Below, piece by piece: positions 1 through 10,003 of a stretch of 64,000 nt of DNA. The first letter of the stretch is position 1; each line of letters opens with the position of its first letter. A program made the translations under genes and the position numbers. The DNA lies in assembly GCA_027605045.1 (NCBI GenBank), contig JAQFWX010000001.1:868001-932000 (forward strand). The letters are read 5' to 3'. Under the pieces are notes generated by a model. It ran no database searches. It was not told the DNA's origin and saw only the letters and a program-made list of their open reading frames with translations. Source of the DNA: Phallus indusiatus. Lineage: Eukaryota > Basidiomycota > Agaricomycetes > Phallales > Phallaceae.

Positions 1-375
1 CTGGTAACTGGAATATTTCGCGAATCGGCAACGAATCCTTTGAGAAGCAGCGTTCAAAAATACAACGCTTTCAGGGAATAATTAATGCAAAAGAGCTCTC
101 ACATTGTTATCATCATCATTATTATCATTTATGTTGATACTATACACGGTCCCATTCTCGGCGACATACACGCCAATGTCATTGCCCACCGCTAAATGGT
201 TATGACGTACCCGACTGGCGACTTTTTGAAACCCGATTGCGCCGAGACCAGAGCGGGCTTGATTGACTGGGTGTGGTAATTGAAATTGCTGGAGAGTGGG
301 AGAGGGTGAGAAACTCAGTTTATACGATTCAAATTGTGGATTCAGAAGAGTTCGTGCTGGAACTAGACGTGGCAT
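1..375 (-). CDS. possible 5' part of a gene running off the left edge
   Basis: An ATG at 375 opens 76 codons down to 148. A GT at 147 and an AG at 68 would remove an 80-nt intron in phase 0, and the reading frame then stays open to base 1, so this may be the first two exons of a gene continuing to the left. Unspliced, the frame stops at 82 after 97 residues, ending in an Asn/Asp-rich stretch. I recognise no family. The start lies 159 bp from the divergent phosphoesterase gene, which would fit a shared promoter. It could also be a chance reading frame. Confidence 0.3.
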
Positions 376-534
376 TCCTCTGAGGACAGGTGTCAGTCAG
401 CGTCACATCTTGGTTATGTAATTTCATCGCGTCGTCAATCCACGTGTTCGGCTTTTCCGTACGCAATTGATCTGATCTTGGTCTGATCCAATGTTTGGAA
501 TTACTTCAGTTCCACTACAGTGTACTACGCAGGA

Positions 535-1412
535 ATGAATATTCAGCTACTAAGCGATCTTCACCTAGAATTCGATCGTGGTGAAACACCAGCTTATACT
601 TTTGATTTTCCAGTATGCGCGCCCAACCTCGCACTGTTGGGCGACATTGGTTTGGCTAAAGATCTTCAGCTTTTCGAATGGTTGGATGATCAATTAGAGC
701 GCTTCGAGCGTGTTTTTTATGTCGCTGGGAATCACGAGTCATATCGTTCATCTCTCGTATGTGTATATTATGTCAAGTGCTACTCAAAGCCCTTAATTTG
801 GTACTACCTGACTAGCCCCAAACTATCGCAGCCCTTGAAGCTTTCGAAGCTCAATCCACTCTTCTACGCGAGAAATATAAATCACGAGGTGAATTCATAT
901 TTCTCAATCGAAAGCGGTACGACGTAACCCCCGACCTCACCATTCTTGGATGCACTTTATGGTCGGCTCTGAAACCAGAGAATCTCGAGTTCATATCCCA
1001 ATATCTGAACGATTTTCACGTCATCTCTGATTTCAGTCCGGTCGAATACAAAGTAGCTCATGAAACGGATATATCTTGGCTTTTGAGCGCCATGGAAGAG
1101 ATCCGCATGGAGAACTCTGAGAACAACACGGTGAAAAAAGTGGTGGTGTTCACGCATCATGCGCCTACGGTTGAGGGAACAAGTCATCCCAGGTTCAAAG
1201 GAAGCCCTGGTAATAGTGCGTTTGCGACTGAATTGTCGGAGGAAACATCGAAGTTATGGGAGGACTCTTCCCTTGTTTTGTGGGGCTTTGGGCATACGCA
1301 TTATAGTTGCGATTTCACAAGGCGGGGTGTTCGTGTTGTTAGCAATCAGAGAGGGTATCATGGAGAAAGTTCGGGTTTCGACGAGAGAAAAGTTCTTTCA
1401 CTTGGTGTATGA
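535..1412 (+). CDS. calcineurin-like metallophosphoesterase
   Basis: Two exons, 535-756 and 816-1412, with a 59-nt phase-0 intron, give 272 residues. The metallophosphoesterase motifs appear in order: SDLHLE near residue 8 (Asp8 and His10 as metal ligands), LLGDIG, AGNHES around residue 66, FTHHAP, and GFGHTHYS near the C-terminus. These make up the two-metal site of the calcineurin-like fold. There is no signal peptide or membrane segment, so a cytosolic hydrolase is likely. The substrate cannot be told from sequence; fungal members of this short single-domain group are mostly uncharacterised. The start is the first ATG, only 8 residues before the DxH motif, as is usual for the family. Confidence 0.88.
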
Positions 1413-1944
1413 TTGGTTTTTGGCGACTGTGGGGTTGTTTTTGTAATCTACTATGTGATTTGATTTTTTGCTATTCGAAACTGCGGAGTTTATTCATGGC
1501 TTCAAAGAAGGTAGTATATCCTGGCGTTTGCGCACGACCATGCATATTAATATTATATATAAAGGTTGTATTATTCGATACCTAGAGTGTTAGTTTATTA
1601 GTAATTCATGCCAGTGCGAGCCTGAGGTCGGAAAACAACTAAGTTGAATTACTCTAGCACTCTTCCGTCCGACCACTCATTCTTCTAGCATAATAAAAAC
1701 GGATCTGGAAATTGGCATAGAATTCGGAATTTGTGGACACAATACATAAATAATTTACAAGCTTTATATAACCGAAAACCAGCTTGCTGTAATGCGAATC
1801 ACGAGGGCAACACCACCCACCAACCGAATCTATTGATTATGAATGAGAAGAAAAAAATCGGAAAGAAAGACACAAATTTGACAGACCCTAAACAACCACA
1901 AGCGCAATGAAACCGATTAAACGAACAGACGACTGACGGTCAAC

Positions 1945-2466
1945 TCATATTAAGGAATTATTGGGAGCGAAGCCCAAATTTACTAAATCCTGCTGTAACG
2001 CGGGCAAGGTGTCGATAATGCTGTTGACATTATCAATAATGGTGTCTTTATCTCGTTGAATGAACTGAATGGCTTGCGCAACACTAGTTACGATGACCGC
2101 GGTAGATGGGCGGTTTGGGAAGGATGCTGATGTTTGGATCTGACGCTTGGAAAGCGCGGTTGATGAATTGCCGTTAGTGCTTCCACTGATCCCAAGACCT
2201 GCGGTGCCTGCCTGAACTATGCCTAGTTGGAACCACATATCGCGCAACGTGGTGCTAATACATTCGAGATCGTCCGCTATGTCGCCTGCGTCCTCAAGGA
2301 CGGGCAGAATTATGCTGTCGTCGAAGTCAGGATCGTTTGAGTCTTGAACTTGATCGCGCTTAACGGAACGCATCGGATGGTTTCTGACGGGGGTGGCGCC
2401 TACCGTGTTGACGAAGATGGCGCTAGATGTCGCCAGAAGAAGAAGAGAGCTAAATGAGACACGCAT
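1945..2466 (-). CDS. small secreted protein with Kex2-like sites (copy 1)
   Basis: A single exon encodes 173 residues. The N-terminus is a clear signal peptide (MR, then a hydrophobic Leu/Ala/Ser core) probably cut after VGA at residue 24. A short pro-region ends in VKRDQ and a second KR lies in LSKRQIQ; both are possible Kex2-type cleavage sites. The rest is Asp-rich and then probably helical, with N-glycosylation sites NSS and NNS. I recognise no domain and there are almost no cysteines, unlike a hydrophobin or a Cys-rich effector. A TATA box lies at 2629-2636, and the leader is purine-rich on the plus strand (pyrimidine-rich in the transcript), like the other two secreted genes here. A broken duplicate lies at 9302-9807. 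Confidence 0.7.
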   Translation of the reverse strand: MRVSFSSLLLLATSSAIFVNTVGATPVRNHPMRSVKRDQVQDSNDPDFDDSIILPVLEDAGDIADDLECISTTLRDMWFQLGIVQAGTAGLGISGSTNGNSSTALSKRQIQTSASFPNRPSTAVIVTSVAQAIQFIQRDKDTIIDNVNSIIDTLPALQQDLVNLGFAPNNSLI

Positions 2467-2628
2467 CGAATTTAGTTGTCAAAAAAAAGGTGTGTGTCGC
2501 AAACGGGAAAAAAATGGAAGAAAGGTAGGTAAGAGAAGAAAAAGAATTAAAAAAAGTTTGGTAAAATTAGGGGGTGGAAAGAGTAAGTTAGAAAGAATTT
2601 GGGTCGGGGCACGGCTGGGGTGTTCAGT

Positions 2629-2636
2629 TTATATAC
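2629..2636 (-). promoter_or_regulatory. TATA box of secreted-protein gene 1
   Basis: The motif reads GTATATAA on the minus strand, about 165 bp before the ATG at 2466. A pyrimidine-rich leader (minus strand) separates the two. The duplicate at 9302-9807 lacks this element because the homology stops near 2587. Confidence 0.5.
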
Positions 2637-2639
2637 GGG

Positions 2640-3449
2640 TCCCACTAGAAGAAAAAAACCCTCCCACTAAACAAAATCAGGGTTCATTCAGGGTGATGAT
2701 ATCAAGGATTCACTCGAGCAATATCCCGCGGACATTATGTTGTGCATCGCCTTTGATACTTTTCCGCCGGGGCCATTGCATTAAATAATAATCGGGTGTT
2801 TCGGAGGATGATTATGGGTGCTGCCTCGAGGGCCTACATAGGCTATAGTCCCGCTATACTCGTAATGCCCCCTGACTATGCGCTTAAATTATTACTAGGC
2901 TACATACTTAATCCCTCTCTGAGTTAGTTACGTATGGATAGGGATAATCTTACAGTCAGCTCAATGGCTTTTCATGGGGAGCTGTGGCTGGGTAGTATCT
3001 GAAGAGGAAGAACGGCGCGGCTAGCCCCGAACGTCGCGACTTTTAAAGAGATGACGCAAGGAAAATAAGCAAGTTTTTTATGAAACAGAATATATATTTC
3101 AGAGAAGTGATTGCAGAAATTCTAGCGCGTCTCCTATAACAGTGGGTTTACTTTTCACAAATTTCAGTTTTCTGGTTTTCCGAACTCTTTCCGAACTCAA
3201 ATCAAGAAACATGTTCGATAATATCGTTATTTCAGCAAGTTACAAGATCTTAATCTTCACACTCAGAACGCAAAACGAGTAAGACAAGTCGGCAGGTGAA
3301 TTTACATAACATCATAAATAAAACACAATAAACATGCCGTCATCGTATCCACAAAACCAAATCATACTACGGCTGAAAAGAATTATATGAGAAACATTAA
3401 TTGATTTTTTTCCGGGCGTACCTGGCACGTTTTCAGTTATATCCTCGTC
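2640..3449. other. intergenic, no gene seen
   Basis: About 800 bp between two minus-strand secreted-protein genes. I see no reading frame with codon structure or a recognisable domain and no RNA gene. It includes the 3' flank of the 3450-3986 gene. Confidence 0.4.
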
Positions 3450-3986
3450 CTAAGCCGGTGGGTCTACATTAAGGCCGAGGCTGGCCAAGAATGTCGTCAC
3501 TTCCAAAATTTGGCTGGTGATGTTGGATGCACCTGTCGTCAACTGAGTTTGACTATTAATTATATCCTGCAACCCTTGCGAGCCAGCCTGCCCCAACGCC
3601 GAAATCGATACCGAGAACTGTTTCAGTAGCTGCGGATCAGTGTTGACTTCATCGTTGACGGAGTCGGACAAAACAGCAGAGGCCACTAAGGTCACTTGTC
3701 CAACTCCGTTGAATGCCTTGTCCACAGCACTGTTGATTTGTTCTATTGAGTCGACTATGACTGCAAGTTTTTGATCCAATTCTTTGATCAAGTCTTGCCC
3801 GCTGACAAGAACGATAGTGTTAGTGTTTGTGTCGCGCTTGAAGGGCGCACGTGAACGAAGCGAGCCGGAGGAAGCGCTGGCTTTCGATGACTGGAGGGAG
3901 GTATCCAGGCGTCTGGGAAAGGCTGCCACGGTGGAAACGATAGTGGCGGCGGCGCCGAGGAAGATGAGAGTAGAATGAAAACGCAT
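3450..3986 (-). CDS. small secreted protein with Kex2-like site
   Basis: A single exon encodes 178 residues. A signal peptide (MRFH, hydrophobic core) is probably cut after VAA near residue 22. A Ser/Arg-rich pro-region ends in PFKRDT, a likely Kex2-type site, and the mature part is about 125 residues, mostly amphipathic and helix-like, with an N-glycosylation site (SNITS) near the end. No cysteines are obvious and I recognise no domain. The layout matches the secreted genes at 1945-2466 and 4762-5343 although sequence similarity is low. A TATA box lies at 4139-4146 and the leader is CT-rich on the coding strand. Confidence 0.7.
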   Translation of the reverse strand: MRFHSTLIFLGAAATIVSTVAAFPRRLDTSLQSSKASASSGSLRSRAPFKRDTNTNTIVLVSGQDLIKELDQKLAVIVDSIEQINSAVDKAFNGVGQVTLVASAVLSDSVNDEVNTDPQLLKQFSVSISALGQAGSQGLQDIINSQTQLTTGASNITSQILEVTTFLASLGLNVDPPA

Positions 3987-4138
3987 CGCGAGGCAAGAAA
4001 AAGAAAAAGTAAAGTAAAGCTGGTGAGAAAAAAAAAGTTTGAAAAATTAAAAGGTGGATAAAACTATGTTGGAGGAAAAAAGCGTCAGGAGGGGGGGAAA
4101 AGAAGAAATTTAAGTGAGATGGTTAAAACATTTATTGC

Positions 4139-4146
4139 TTATATAC
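4139..4146 (-). promoter_or_regulatory. TATA box of secreted-protein gene 2
   Basis: The minus-strand sequence reads GTATATAA about 155 bp before the ATG at 3986 and is followed by a pyrimidine-rich leader. The spacing matches that of the TATA box of the gene at 1945-2466. Confidence 0.5.
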
Positions 4147-4602
4147 GCGTACAATTCTACCGCGGGGATCCGAGAATTACAGTACGATAGTTTTAGGATA
4201 TTAGGCTCGGGGTCCTGAGTAAGAATCTTTAGAACTGCCGCGAGTACAATGGGGTGGGGCGGGCAGGGAAAACAGCAAATTCGGCCTTCAGGTTCGGAAT
4301 TTTCGACACGCGTGCCTCAATTTTTTGAGTATGTAGTGTATGCACACTCCATAAAATAGAACCTTGTTGCATTGCAAATAATATTGCATATAGCCTTTCT
4401 ATGAAGTTCAAAGTGATACGTACATACATAAGAAATGAGAAAGGAGGGACCTCTCCCCATGATATCTCGGCCTGTTTCGACGCTATTCTAGGGCTCAGTA
4501 ATCACCCGCGGATTACAATTTATTGAATTCAATCTCACGACACATGCGATCCTCGGTCTTCCGCGACCCTGTTCACCGTACCGGCCCCGGTGACTCGAGT
4601 GC

Positions 4603-4609
4603 TATATAA
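4603..4609 (+). promoter_or_regulatory. TATA box of secreted-protein gene 3
   Basis: TATATAA lies about 155 bp before the ATG at 4762. The region from about 4620 to 4760 is strongly C/T-rich, as in highly expressed fungal genes. Confidence 0.55.
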
Positions 4610-4761
4610 GCTTCCATCCTGCGCCGTTTTCTCCAAATTTTCTCTCTTACACTCCCAAACCGCTTTTCCCCACTTTTTTTTTTTATCTTCATCCACATTT
4701 TAATCTATCACTTTACTTTTCTCTTCATTTTTATTTAACCCAGTATTTCTTCTCATCCATA

Positions 4762-5343
4762 ATGCGTTTCACTTTAAACACCGTTGTTATCGCCTTTGCT
4801 TCAGCTTCTATTTTGGTGCCGTCTGTTTTGGCCGTCCGTCCTAATCGCGACTCACGTTCCGGCCTTGTTGCCAAGTCACATCTCGAGCGTTCTACCGTCG
4901 TAAAGCCGGTACCAGCATCCTCAGTAAAAGAAGGAACAACGCGGGGTTCCAAATCTTCTTCTCGCTTAGTTGCGCGTGATGACTCAACAGAGAGCGATAA
5001 CTTCGACAACTCGGGCGATTTGGCTGGCATCGCACAAACAGAACAAGATCTCGCGGATGCCTTGTCGGGCACAGGCAGCGCCGCCGACTCTATGTCGCGC
5101 ATCCTGGGTGAATTAGTTGGGGCTATAAAGGAAATAGGCGACAACTCTCAGGGAGATTCTGTGACTTTCACCCCCGCCGACACAAACCTGCTTAGCAAGT
5201 TTTTAGGCGAGCTCAACCATTTCGCCAATGAACTACAAGGCAATGCTACCTCCGTGCAAACCGAAGTCACAACACTTCAAGGACAGCTTGGCCAAGAAAA
5301 CATCGTTTTAACTCCTGATGGTTCGGACAACGACGACAATTGA
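4762..5343 (+). CDS. small secreted protein, Asp-rich C-terminus
   Basis: A single exon encodes 193 residues. A signal peptide (MRFTLN, hydrophobic core) is probably cut after VLA near residue 24. A basic, Ser-rich pro-region ends in LVARDDS, corresponding in position to the KRD site of the two neighbours. The mature part is acidic and helix-like, carries one N-glycosylation site (GNATS) and ends in Asp/Asn residues. No known domain is recognised. The gene is divergent from 3450-3986. TATA box, CT-rich leader and signal peptide all point to a well-expressed secreted product. Confidence 0.72.
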   Translation: MRFTLNTVVIAFASASILVPSVLAVRPNRDSRSGLVAKSHLERSTVVKPVPASSVKEGTTRGSKSSSRLVARDDSTESDNFDNSGDLAGIAQTEQDLADALSGTGSAADSMSRILGELVGAIKEIGDNSQGDSVTFTPADTNLLSKFLGELNHFANELQGNATSVQTEVTTLQGQLGQENIVLTPDGSDNDDN

Positions 5344-6615
5344 GCTCCCTGATAATGGTTTGTAATCAATTTATTCAGTTTTGCTTTGTACGTTTGTCTG
5401 ATTTCATGCCAGTTCTGTTCATTCGCTCAGGGGATGATGAAATTGCATGGGGGTGATGATTCGTTGAGCAGTTGCTACTTAGATATATATATATATATAT
5501 GTATCTTTGCGGAACTTGATAGCGGAACTTGATATCTATCGTTTTATATAACGGTTAAACAGACTCTTGCATAGTCTCTTTTCACAATTTAGCAGTATAT
5601 GGGTGAATATGGCGTGATGCATGATTAATGAATGTCGGGGAAGGTCCCGGACACCAATGTCCTGCTGAGCTCCCGGGCGGGCGCCAGAGCACATCGCAGA
5701 TTGCTCTTCCCCGCCATCGCACTCAGGGCTGGGTGATATCCAAGCGTTGTCACCGTCATTCTTTCGCGCCCTCCATCCCACCCTAACGCACGCCAGACCA
5801 CTCGACAGCGCAGTCCGAGTGATGGCGTCCGAATTCGCCAAGCAAGAGCCCGCCCACCCGGCAGTTTTGTTCCGCGTTCTGAGCACAGCTTCCCCAACCT
5901 ACCACGGACACCGTCACGGGGAGTGAGACGAGGCAGGATTTGTATCCACGCCACCGTTTATGATTTCTTGTCGCTACATAAACACTAAGATAGGTTGGAT
6001 GGCACTATCTACCACAACAGCGTTAGGTTGGTTGCAGGATTTCTCCAACGGTTAGTGTACAAGTTATTGCGGCGACGACATCTGATATACTGTTCATCAA
6101 ATACCAGTAAACTGTACGTCGGGCGATGGATGGCATGGATACGTCGGTCAATTGTGGCGGACTATCATGATTTGAGGCTTATTTCTCATTGAACCTTTCC
6201 GTCGCTCTGTACCCACTCGCGACGCGTACCTACCAAGTTGAAACGCGAGCTCGATAGAGAGTTTTTTCCTTGACGCGTTGCCCAACAAGTCAAAGTGCTA
6301 ATGCAATGACATTGCTCAATATACCACATTGTTTGGTTTTGTGAGTTTACTGCTTAACCGAATCACAGTCAGACTGTCAGGTGGACGGCAACTAGTACAT
6401 TTGGAAGCTTCAAGAGGACAAACTGAGAGCGAAATACAATGCGTGTTGATATCTTGATCCTTACCCGATTATGAACGTACAAATCTTATGTATTCCCTCA
6501 ATGGGTCAACTGCGGTTCTGTTGCCAGTCTGGAATCCTCCAAGACAGCGTACTCTCCCTTCCTTTTGCTTCTGAAGTTCTCCTTGCGTTATATTCTACAT
6601 AAGAGCGTTTATTGA
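5344..6615. other. intergenic with a GC-rich patch
   Basis: This 1.3-kb gap contains an (AT)n run at 5483-5500 and a patch at about 5640-5930 that is clearly richer in G+C than its surroundings. Overlapping frames cross the patch on both strands, but none shows a domain, signal peptide or splice structure. The patch may be a relic of a mobile element or of a lost exon. The last 300 bp is presumably the promoter of TM-A. Confidence 0.3.
5483..5500. repeat. (AT)n microsatellite
   Basis: Nine uninterrupted AT units lie in the 3' flank of the 4762-5343 gene. Confidence 0.85.
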
Positions 6616-8090
6616 ATGTCTCTTCAAGATCGCGCTGTTCTCATCACAAACGACGATCAGAGCATAACTTATATCGGTAATTGGACAACCGTGCTCGCAT
6701 CCGTGCTCAATGGCGGAAATTATGGGCCCGCGTTTTCACCCATATCACGCAGTACAACATCAATTAGCAGTTTCAGTTTTGCATTCAACGGTCAGCATTA
6801 TCAACCTTATAGAATAAGAACCTACTTACTGTTGTTTGTATCTATATAGGCTCCTCAGTCAACGTAGTCGGCACCGTCAATGTTGCAAATTCGTCCACAG
6901 GCCCGGATCCTGTCTGGCAATGTTTTGTCGACGGCATTACTCTTAGCGCGCCAAATCTTTTCTTTGGGTTCGAAAACAATTGGTCATTGTGCCAAGGAAA
7001 CATTCCAGATGGGGCACATAAACTCGTCGTCAACGTTACCTCACAAGGAATGCCATTTTATTTGGACAACATTCAATATCGACCGTCTTCAAGTGTCTCC
7101 CTGGAGGATTCACTTATAGTAATACAAAATAACGATCCAGCAATTGACTATATCTCAGGATGGGGAACCTTAGGGGAAACAGCAAACCAAACAACGGTTC
7201 CCAGTAGCCTCGTTAATGTAACATTCATTGGTATGAAAGTCTTACACATTTTGCTTTGATTTTGGTTCTAATATAACGAAGGTACTCAATTGTCTTGGTA
7301 TGGATTCATCCCTACTGAGGAGCCCCATAACGCGTCTTCGGGAGAATATTCGATAGACGGTCAGCCTTTCTCATCCTTCTCATTATCGGGACTACCACAA
7401 TCGGTTACCCCTACGGTATACAACCAACTTTTTTTCACGACTACAATTCTAGAGATGGGTCCTCACACGCTCTCGGCTAAATACACTGGAAAGCCAACAG
7501 GACTGACTCCTTTCACTTTGGACTATCTTGTCGTGACCAATGGCTCCTTTTCATTTGCGAATCCTTCTCATTCAAATTCAACCGAAGAAGGTAGCGGAAA
7601 CCCTACATCGAGTTTAGTACCGTCACCAATTGATACTGGCAACAGTTCGTCGCACGACAGAAGGATCGTTGGAAGTGTTGTGGGATGTATTGGAGGCATT
7701 TTGGTATGCTCCACCATTATAATCATTTGGTCCCGACTGCGCAAAGGAAAGAGATATCTTCGTAATAAAGTAATACAACGGAGGATCGCTATAGAGTCAC
7801 CCTTTATCCAGCCATACATTGTCTCTCAAGCAGTCACACCGTTGGCACTGAATCGAACCGCTGGGCTTCAAGGTACTTACATATATTCGTCATCCCTCTT
7901 GACAAATTATAAGCTTCCGAATTCTAGGTCTTCCACCTCAATTTATTCCGTCTGTACCACCAGAAGGATCTGCACAGGTAGCGAGAACACCACAATAACT
8001 ATTCGACATGAAGATGGTGGTGTTCGTGTTCCCCAACGATTATTTGATGATACTGTTGTCGAATCACCTCCGAAATCTTCCGAGTCATAG
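6616..8090 (+). CDS. TM-A: two-repeat ectodomain single-pass membrane protein
   Basis: Exons 6616-6790, 6850-7230 and 7282-8090 give 454 residues. Both introns are in phase 1 after a Gly codon, as in all family members. The ectodomain has two related repeats: the first has TNDDQSITYIGNW, WQCFVDG and WSLCQGN (conserved Cys pair); the second has QNNDPAIDYISGW and EYSIDGQPF. An N-glycosylated S/P-rich stalk follows, then a membrane helix starting at the VVGCIGG stretch and a basic stop-transfer segment. The closest relative is TM-H. The tail is abnormal: residues resembling the family sequence occur in two different frames. If the possible 55-nt intron after 7875 is removed, translation would stop at 7998. 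The C-terminus lacks the PPxY found in relatives. No signal peptide is seen. Confidence 0.75.
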
Positions 8091-8866
8091 TAGTAACCTC
8101 TGTACATATTCACCGCTCTTTTTGGGACTCAATATACGGTGTTTAATGTTATAGTGATACGGGCACATACTAATTCTTCCGTGTGTTAGGTTTCTGACTT
8201 CTGCAACGTCTCTGATTACTGGGTAAAGCAAACTTTACCTACCGTTACCGTTAATAACGACATAATCCACACAAAAAGCCTGTTAGAGCTTTTTTCAGTT
8301 TGGTAAATAAATTAAGGTGTATTTTCGTGACGTATCACTACCACATCTTAGAGGATAGCTGCCAGAAATATGACATCATGCTACCCAAATAGACAGAGTG
8401 CCATTTCTAAGATTTCTTGCACCGGTGATGAAATTTTGAGTCCATTAATAAGATTTACGTTGTATATTTTATCTATTCTCATCATCGTCCGAACATTCGT
8501 ATTTGAAACTTCTATGAAAAACGAGTTCAAAAGCATTTGTCTGAGTCTAGGTGAACCCGTGAGCAATTCCACGAATCTGAGATCTGAACTCCCTTTCGCA
8601 CGGGGCCAGCAGATAGTATCTTAACTCGCGCACACTTCAAGTTGCTCCTAACATTTATGTAATATCCCCACACTTGTCACGGAAAATTTCATTAGTCCTA
8701 GTTTCTTTACACTAAAATTTCTTCACAGTCCCCATGTAATTTGGCCGTGCTGTTCCTTCAAGATCACTCGTCAAATCCTTCAACATGTGTACCAATCTTT
8801 GAGCGTACCACCCCTCAAGCTGAGAAATAAACGTAAAGTATCATGATTATCATGACGCTCATAATA
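8091..8866. other. intergenic, no gene seen
   Basis: Downstream flank of TM-A. The 84-codon frame at 8370-8624 has no recognisable feature. The region ends with the first of a pair of about 65-bp direct repeats that flank the duplicated secreted-protein segment. Confidence 0.3.
8793..8861 (+). repeat. direct repeat, left copy, flanking duplicated segment
   Basis: This segment matches 9925-10003 with few differences; both contain the core CAAGCTGAGAAA followed by AAACGTAAAGTAT and end in ATGACGCTCA. The pair brackets the duplicated secreted-protein pseudogene segment. Confidence 0.7.
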
Positions 8867-9924
8867 GCCCCAAAGAAAGAGCATGCGCCAGTGTCTCCGC
8901 ATGACTATGTATATTGATATGATATATCGTTCGATACCTATGCTACTTTACCAGTAACTCATGCCAGTGTGAGGTCGGAAAATAACTAAGTTGAGGGGTT
9001 GAGTTACTCTAGCATTCTTCCGTTTGACCAGTCATTCTTCTCACAATGAAAAAATATGACTTTACGGGTCTCGAGCTTGGCATGGGATTCGGGCATTGTG
9101 GACACAATACATAAAGAATTTACAAGCTTTATATAACAAAAAACGAGCTTGCTGTAATGCGAATCACGAGTGCACCAGCACCCACCAACCGAGTCTATTG
9201 ATTATGTATGAGAAAACAATCGAGAAGAACACAAATCCGACACACCCTAAACAACCACAAGCGAATGAAATCAATTAAACGATAGACAACTGACGGTCAA
9301 CTCATAATAGCGTGACATTGGTACTGATTCCCAAATTTACTAATTCCTGCTGTACAGAGGACATCCTTTCGACAAGGTCGTTGACCAGTTCAGTAATTTC
9401 GTCTTTAGCGCCCTCAAGAAGAGCCATGCCAGTCGCAGAGTCAATTAAGATGCTCGCGATAGATGGGCGGTTTGGTAGCGAAGCGGATGTTTGGATCTGA
9501 CGCTTGGAAAGCGCGATTGATGAATTGCCGTTAGTGTCGCCACTAATCCCAAGGCCTGTGGTGCCTGCCGTAACTACTCCTAGATGGTTCCAGGCTAGGC
9601 GTGTCCGGTAATTAATTACATCGATATCGTTCACTATTGCGCCGATGTCGTCAAGGACGGGCCCAATTACGCTGTTGTCGAGTCTTGAACTTGATCGCGC
9701 TTAACGGAAACGGTTCGCATTGGTCTGACGGGCGTAGCGCCGACGGTGTTGACGAAGATGGCGCTAGATGTCGCCAAAAGAAGAAGAGAGCTAAATGAGA
9801 CGCGCATTGAATTTAGTTGTCAAAGAAAAGCGTGTCGCAAACGGGAAAAAAAAGGAAGAAAGGTTGGTAAGAAAACAAAAAGAATTAAAAAAGTTAGGTA
9901 AAATTAGGGACTGGAAAGAGTAAG
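8867..9924 (-). repeat. segmental duplicate of 1498-2587
   Basis: Sequence throughout this segment aligns with 1498-2587: 3' flank, coding region and leader, with point differences and small indels. Homology stops at GAGTAAG near 2587 and 9924, just before the TATA box of the source copy. The segment is bracketed by the direct repeats at 8793-8861 and 9925-10003. Confidence 0.75.
9302..9807 (-). pseudogene. frameshifted copy of the secreted protein at 1945-2466
   Basis: The minus strand begins with an ATG at 9807 and a signal peptide almost identical to that of the 1945-2466 gene, running through the VKRDQVQDS site. There a 16-bp segment present in the source copy (between GTCGTCGA and GTCTTGAAC on the plus strand, near 9680) is missing, and the frame hits TAA soon after. 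The remaining family sequence, including the conserved SKRQIQTSAS stretch, continues in another frame to 9302. The TATA box was left out of the duplication. A shorter product starting inside is possible but would lack the signal peptide. Confidence 0.8.
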
Positions 9925-10003
9925 CAATCCTTTCTTGTATCAAAGCTTACCACCCTTCAAGCTGAGAAAGAAACGTAAAGTATTATGATTATGATGACGC
10001 TCA
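9925..10003 (+). repeat. direct repeat, right copy
   Basis: Second copy of the repeat at 8793-8861, with a small insertion near its left end. Together they flank the duplicated pseudogene segment. Confidence 0.7.

Noticed and set aside
2393..2788. 131-codon frame, plus strand
   Set aside because: It is antisense to the start and leader of the secreted gene at 1945-2466; its Lys/Arg-rich translation comes from the purine-rich leader.
5536..5954. Overlapping minus-strand frames of 116 and 109 codons
   Set aside because: They lie in a GC-rich patch where stops are rare by composition; no domain, signal or intron structure.
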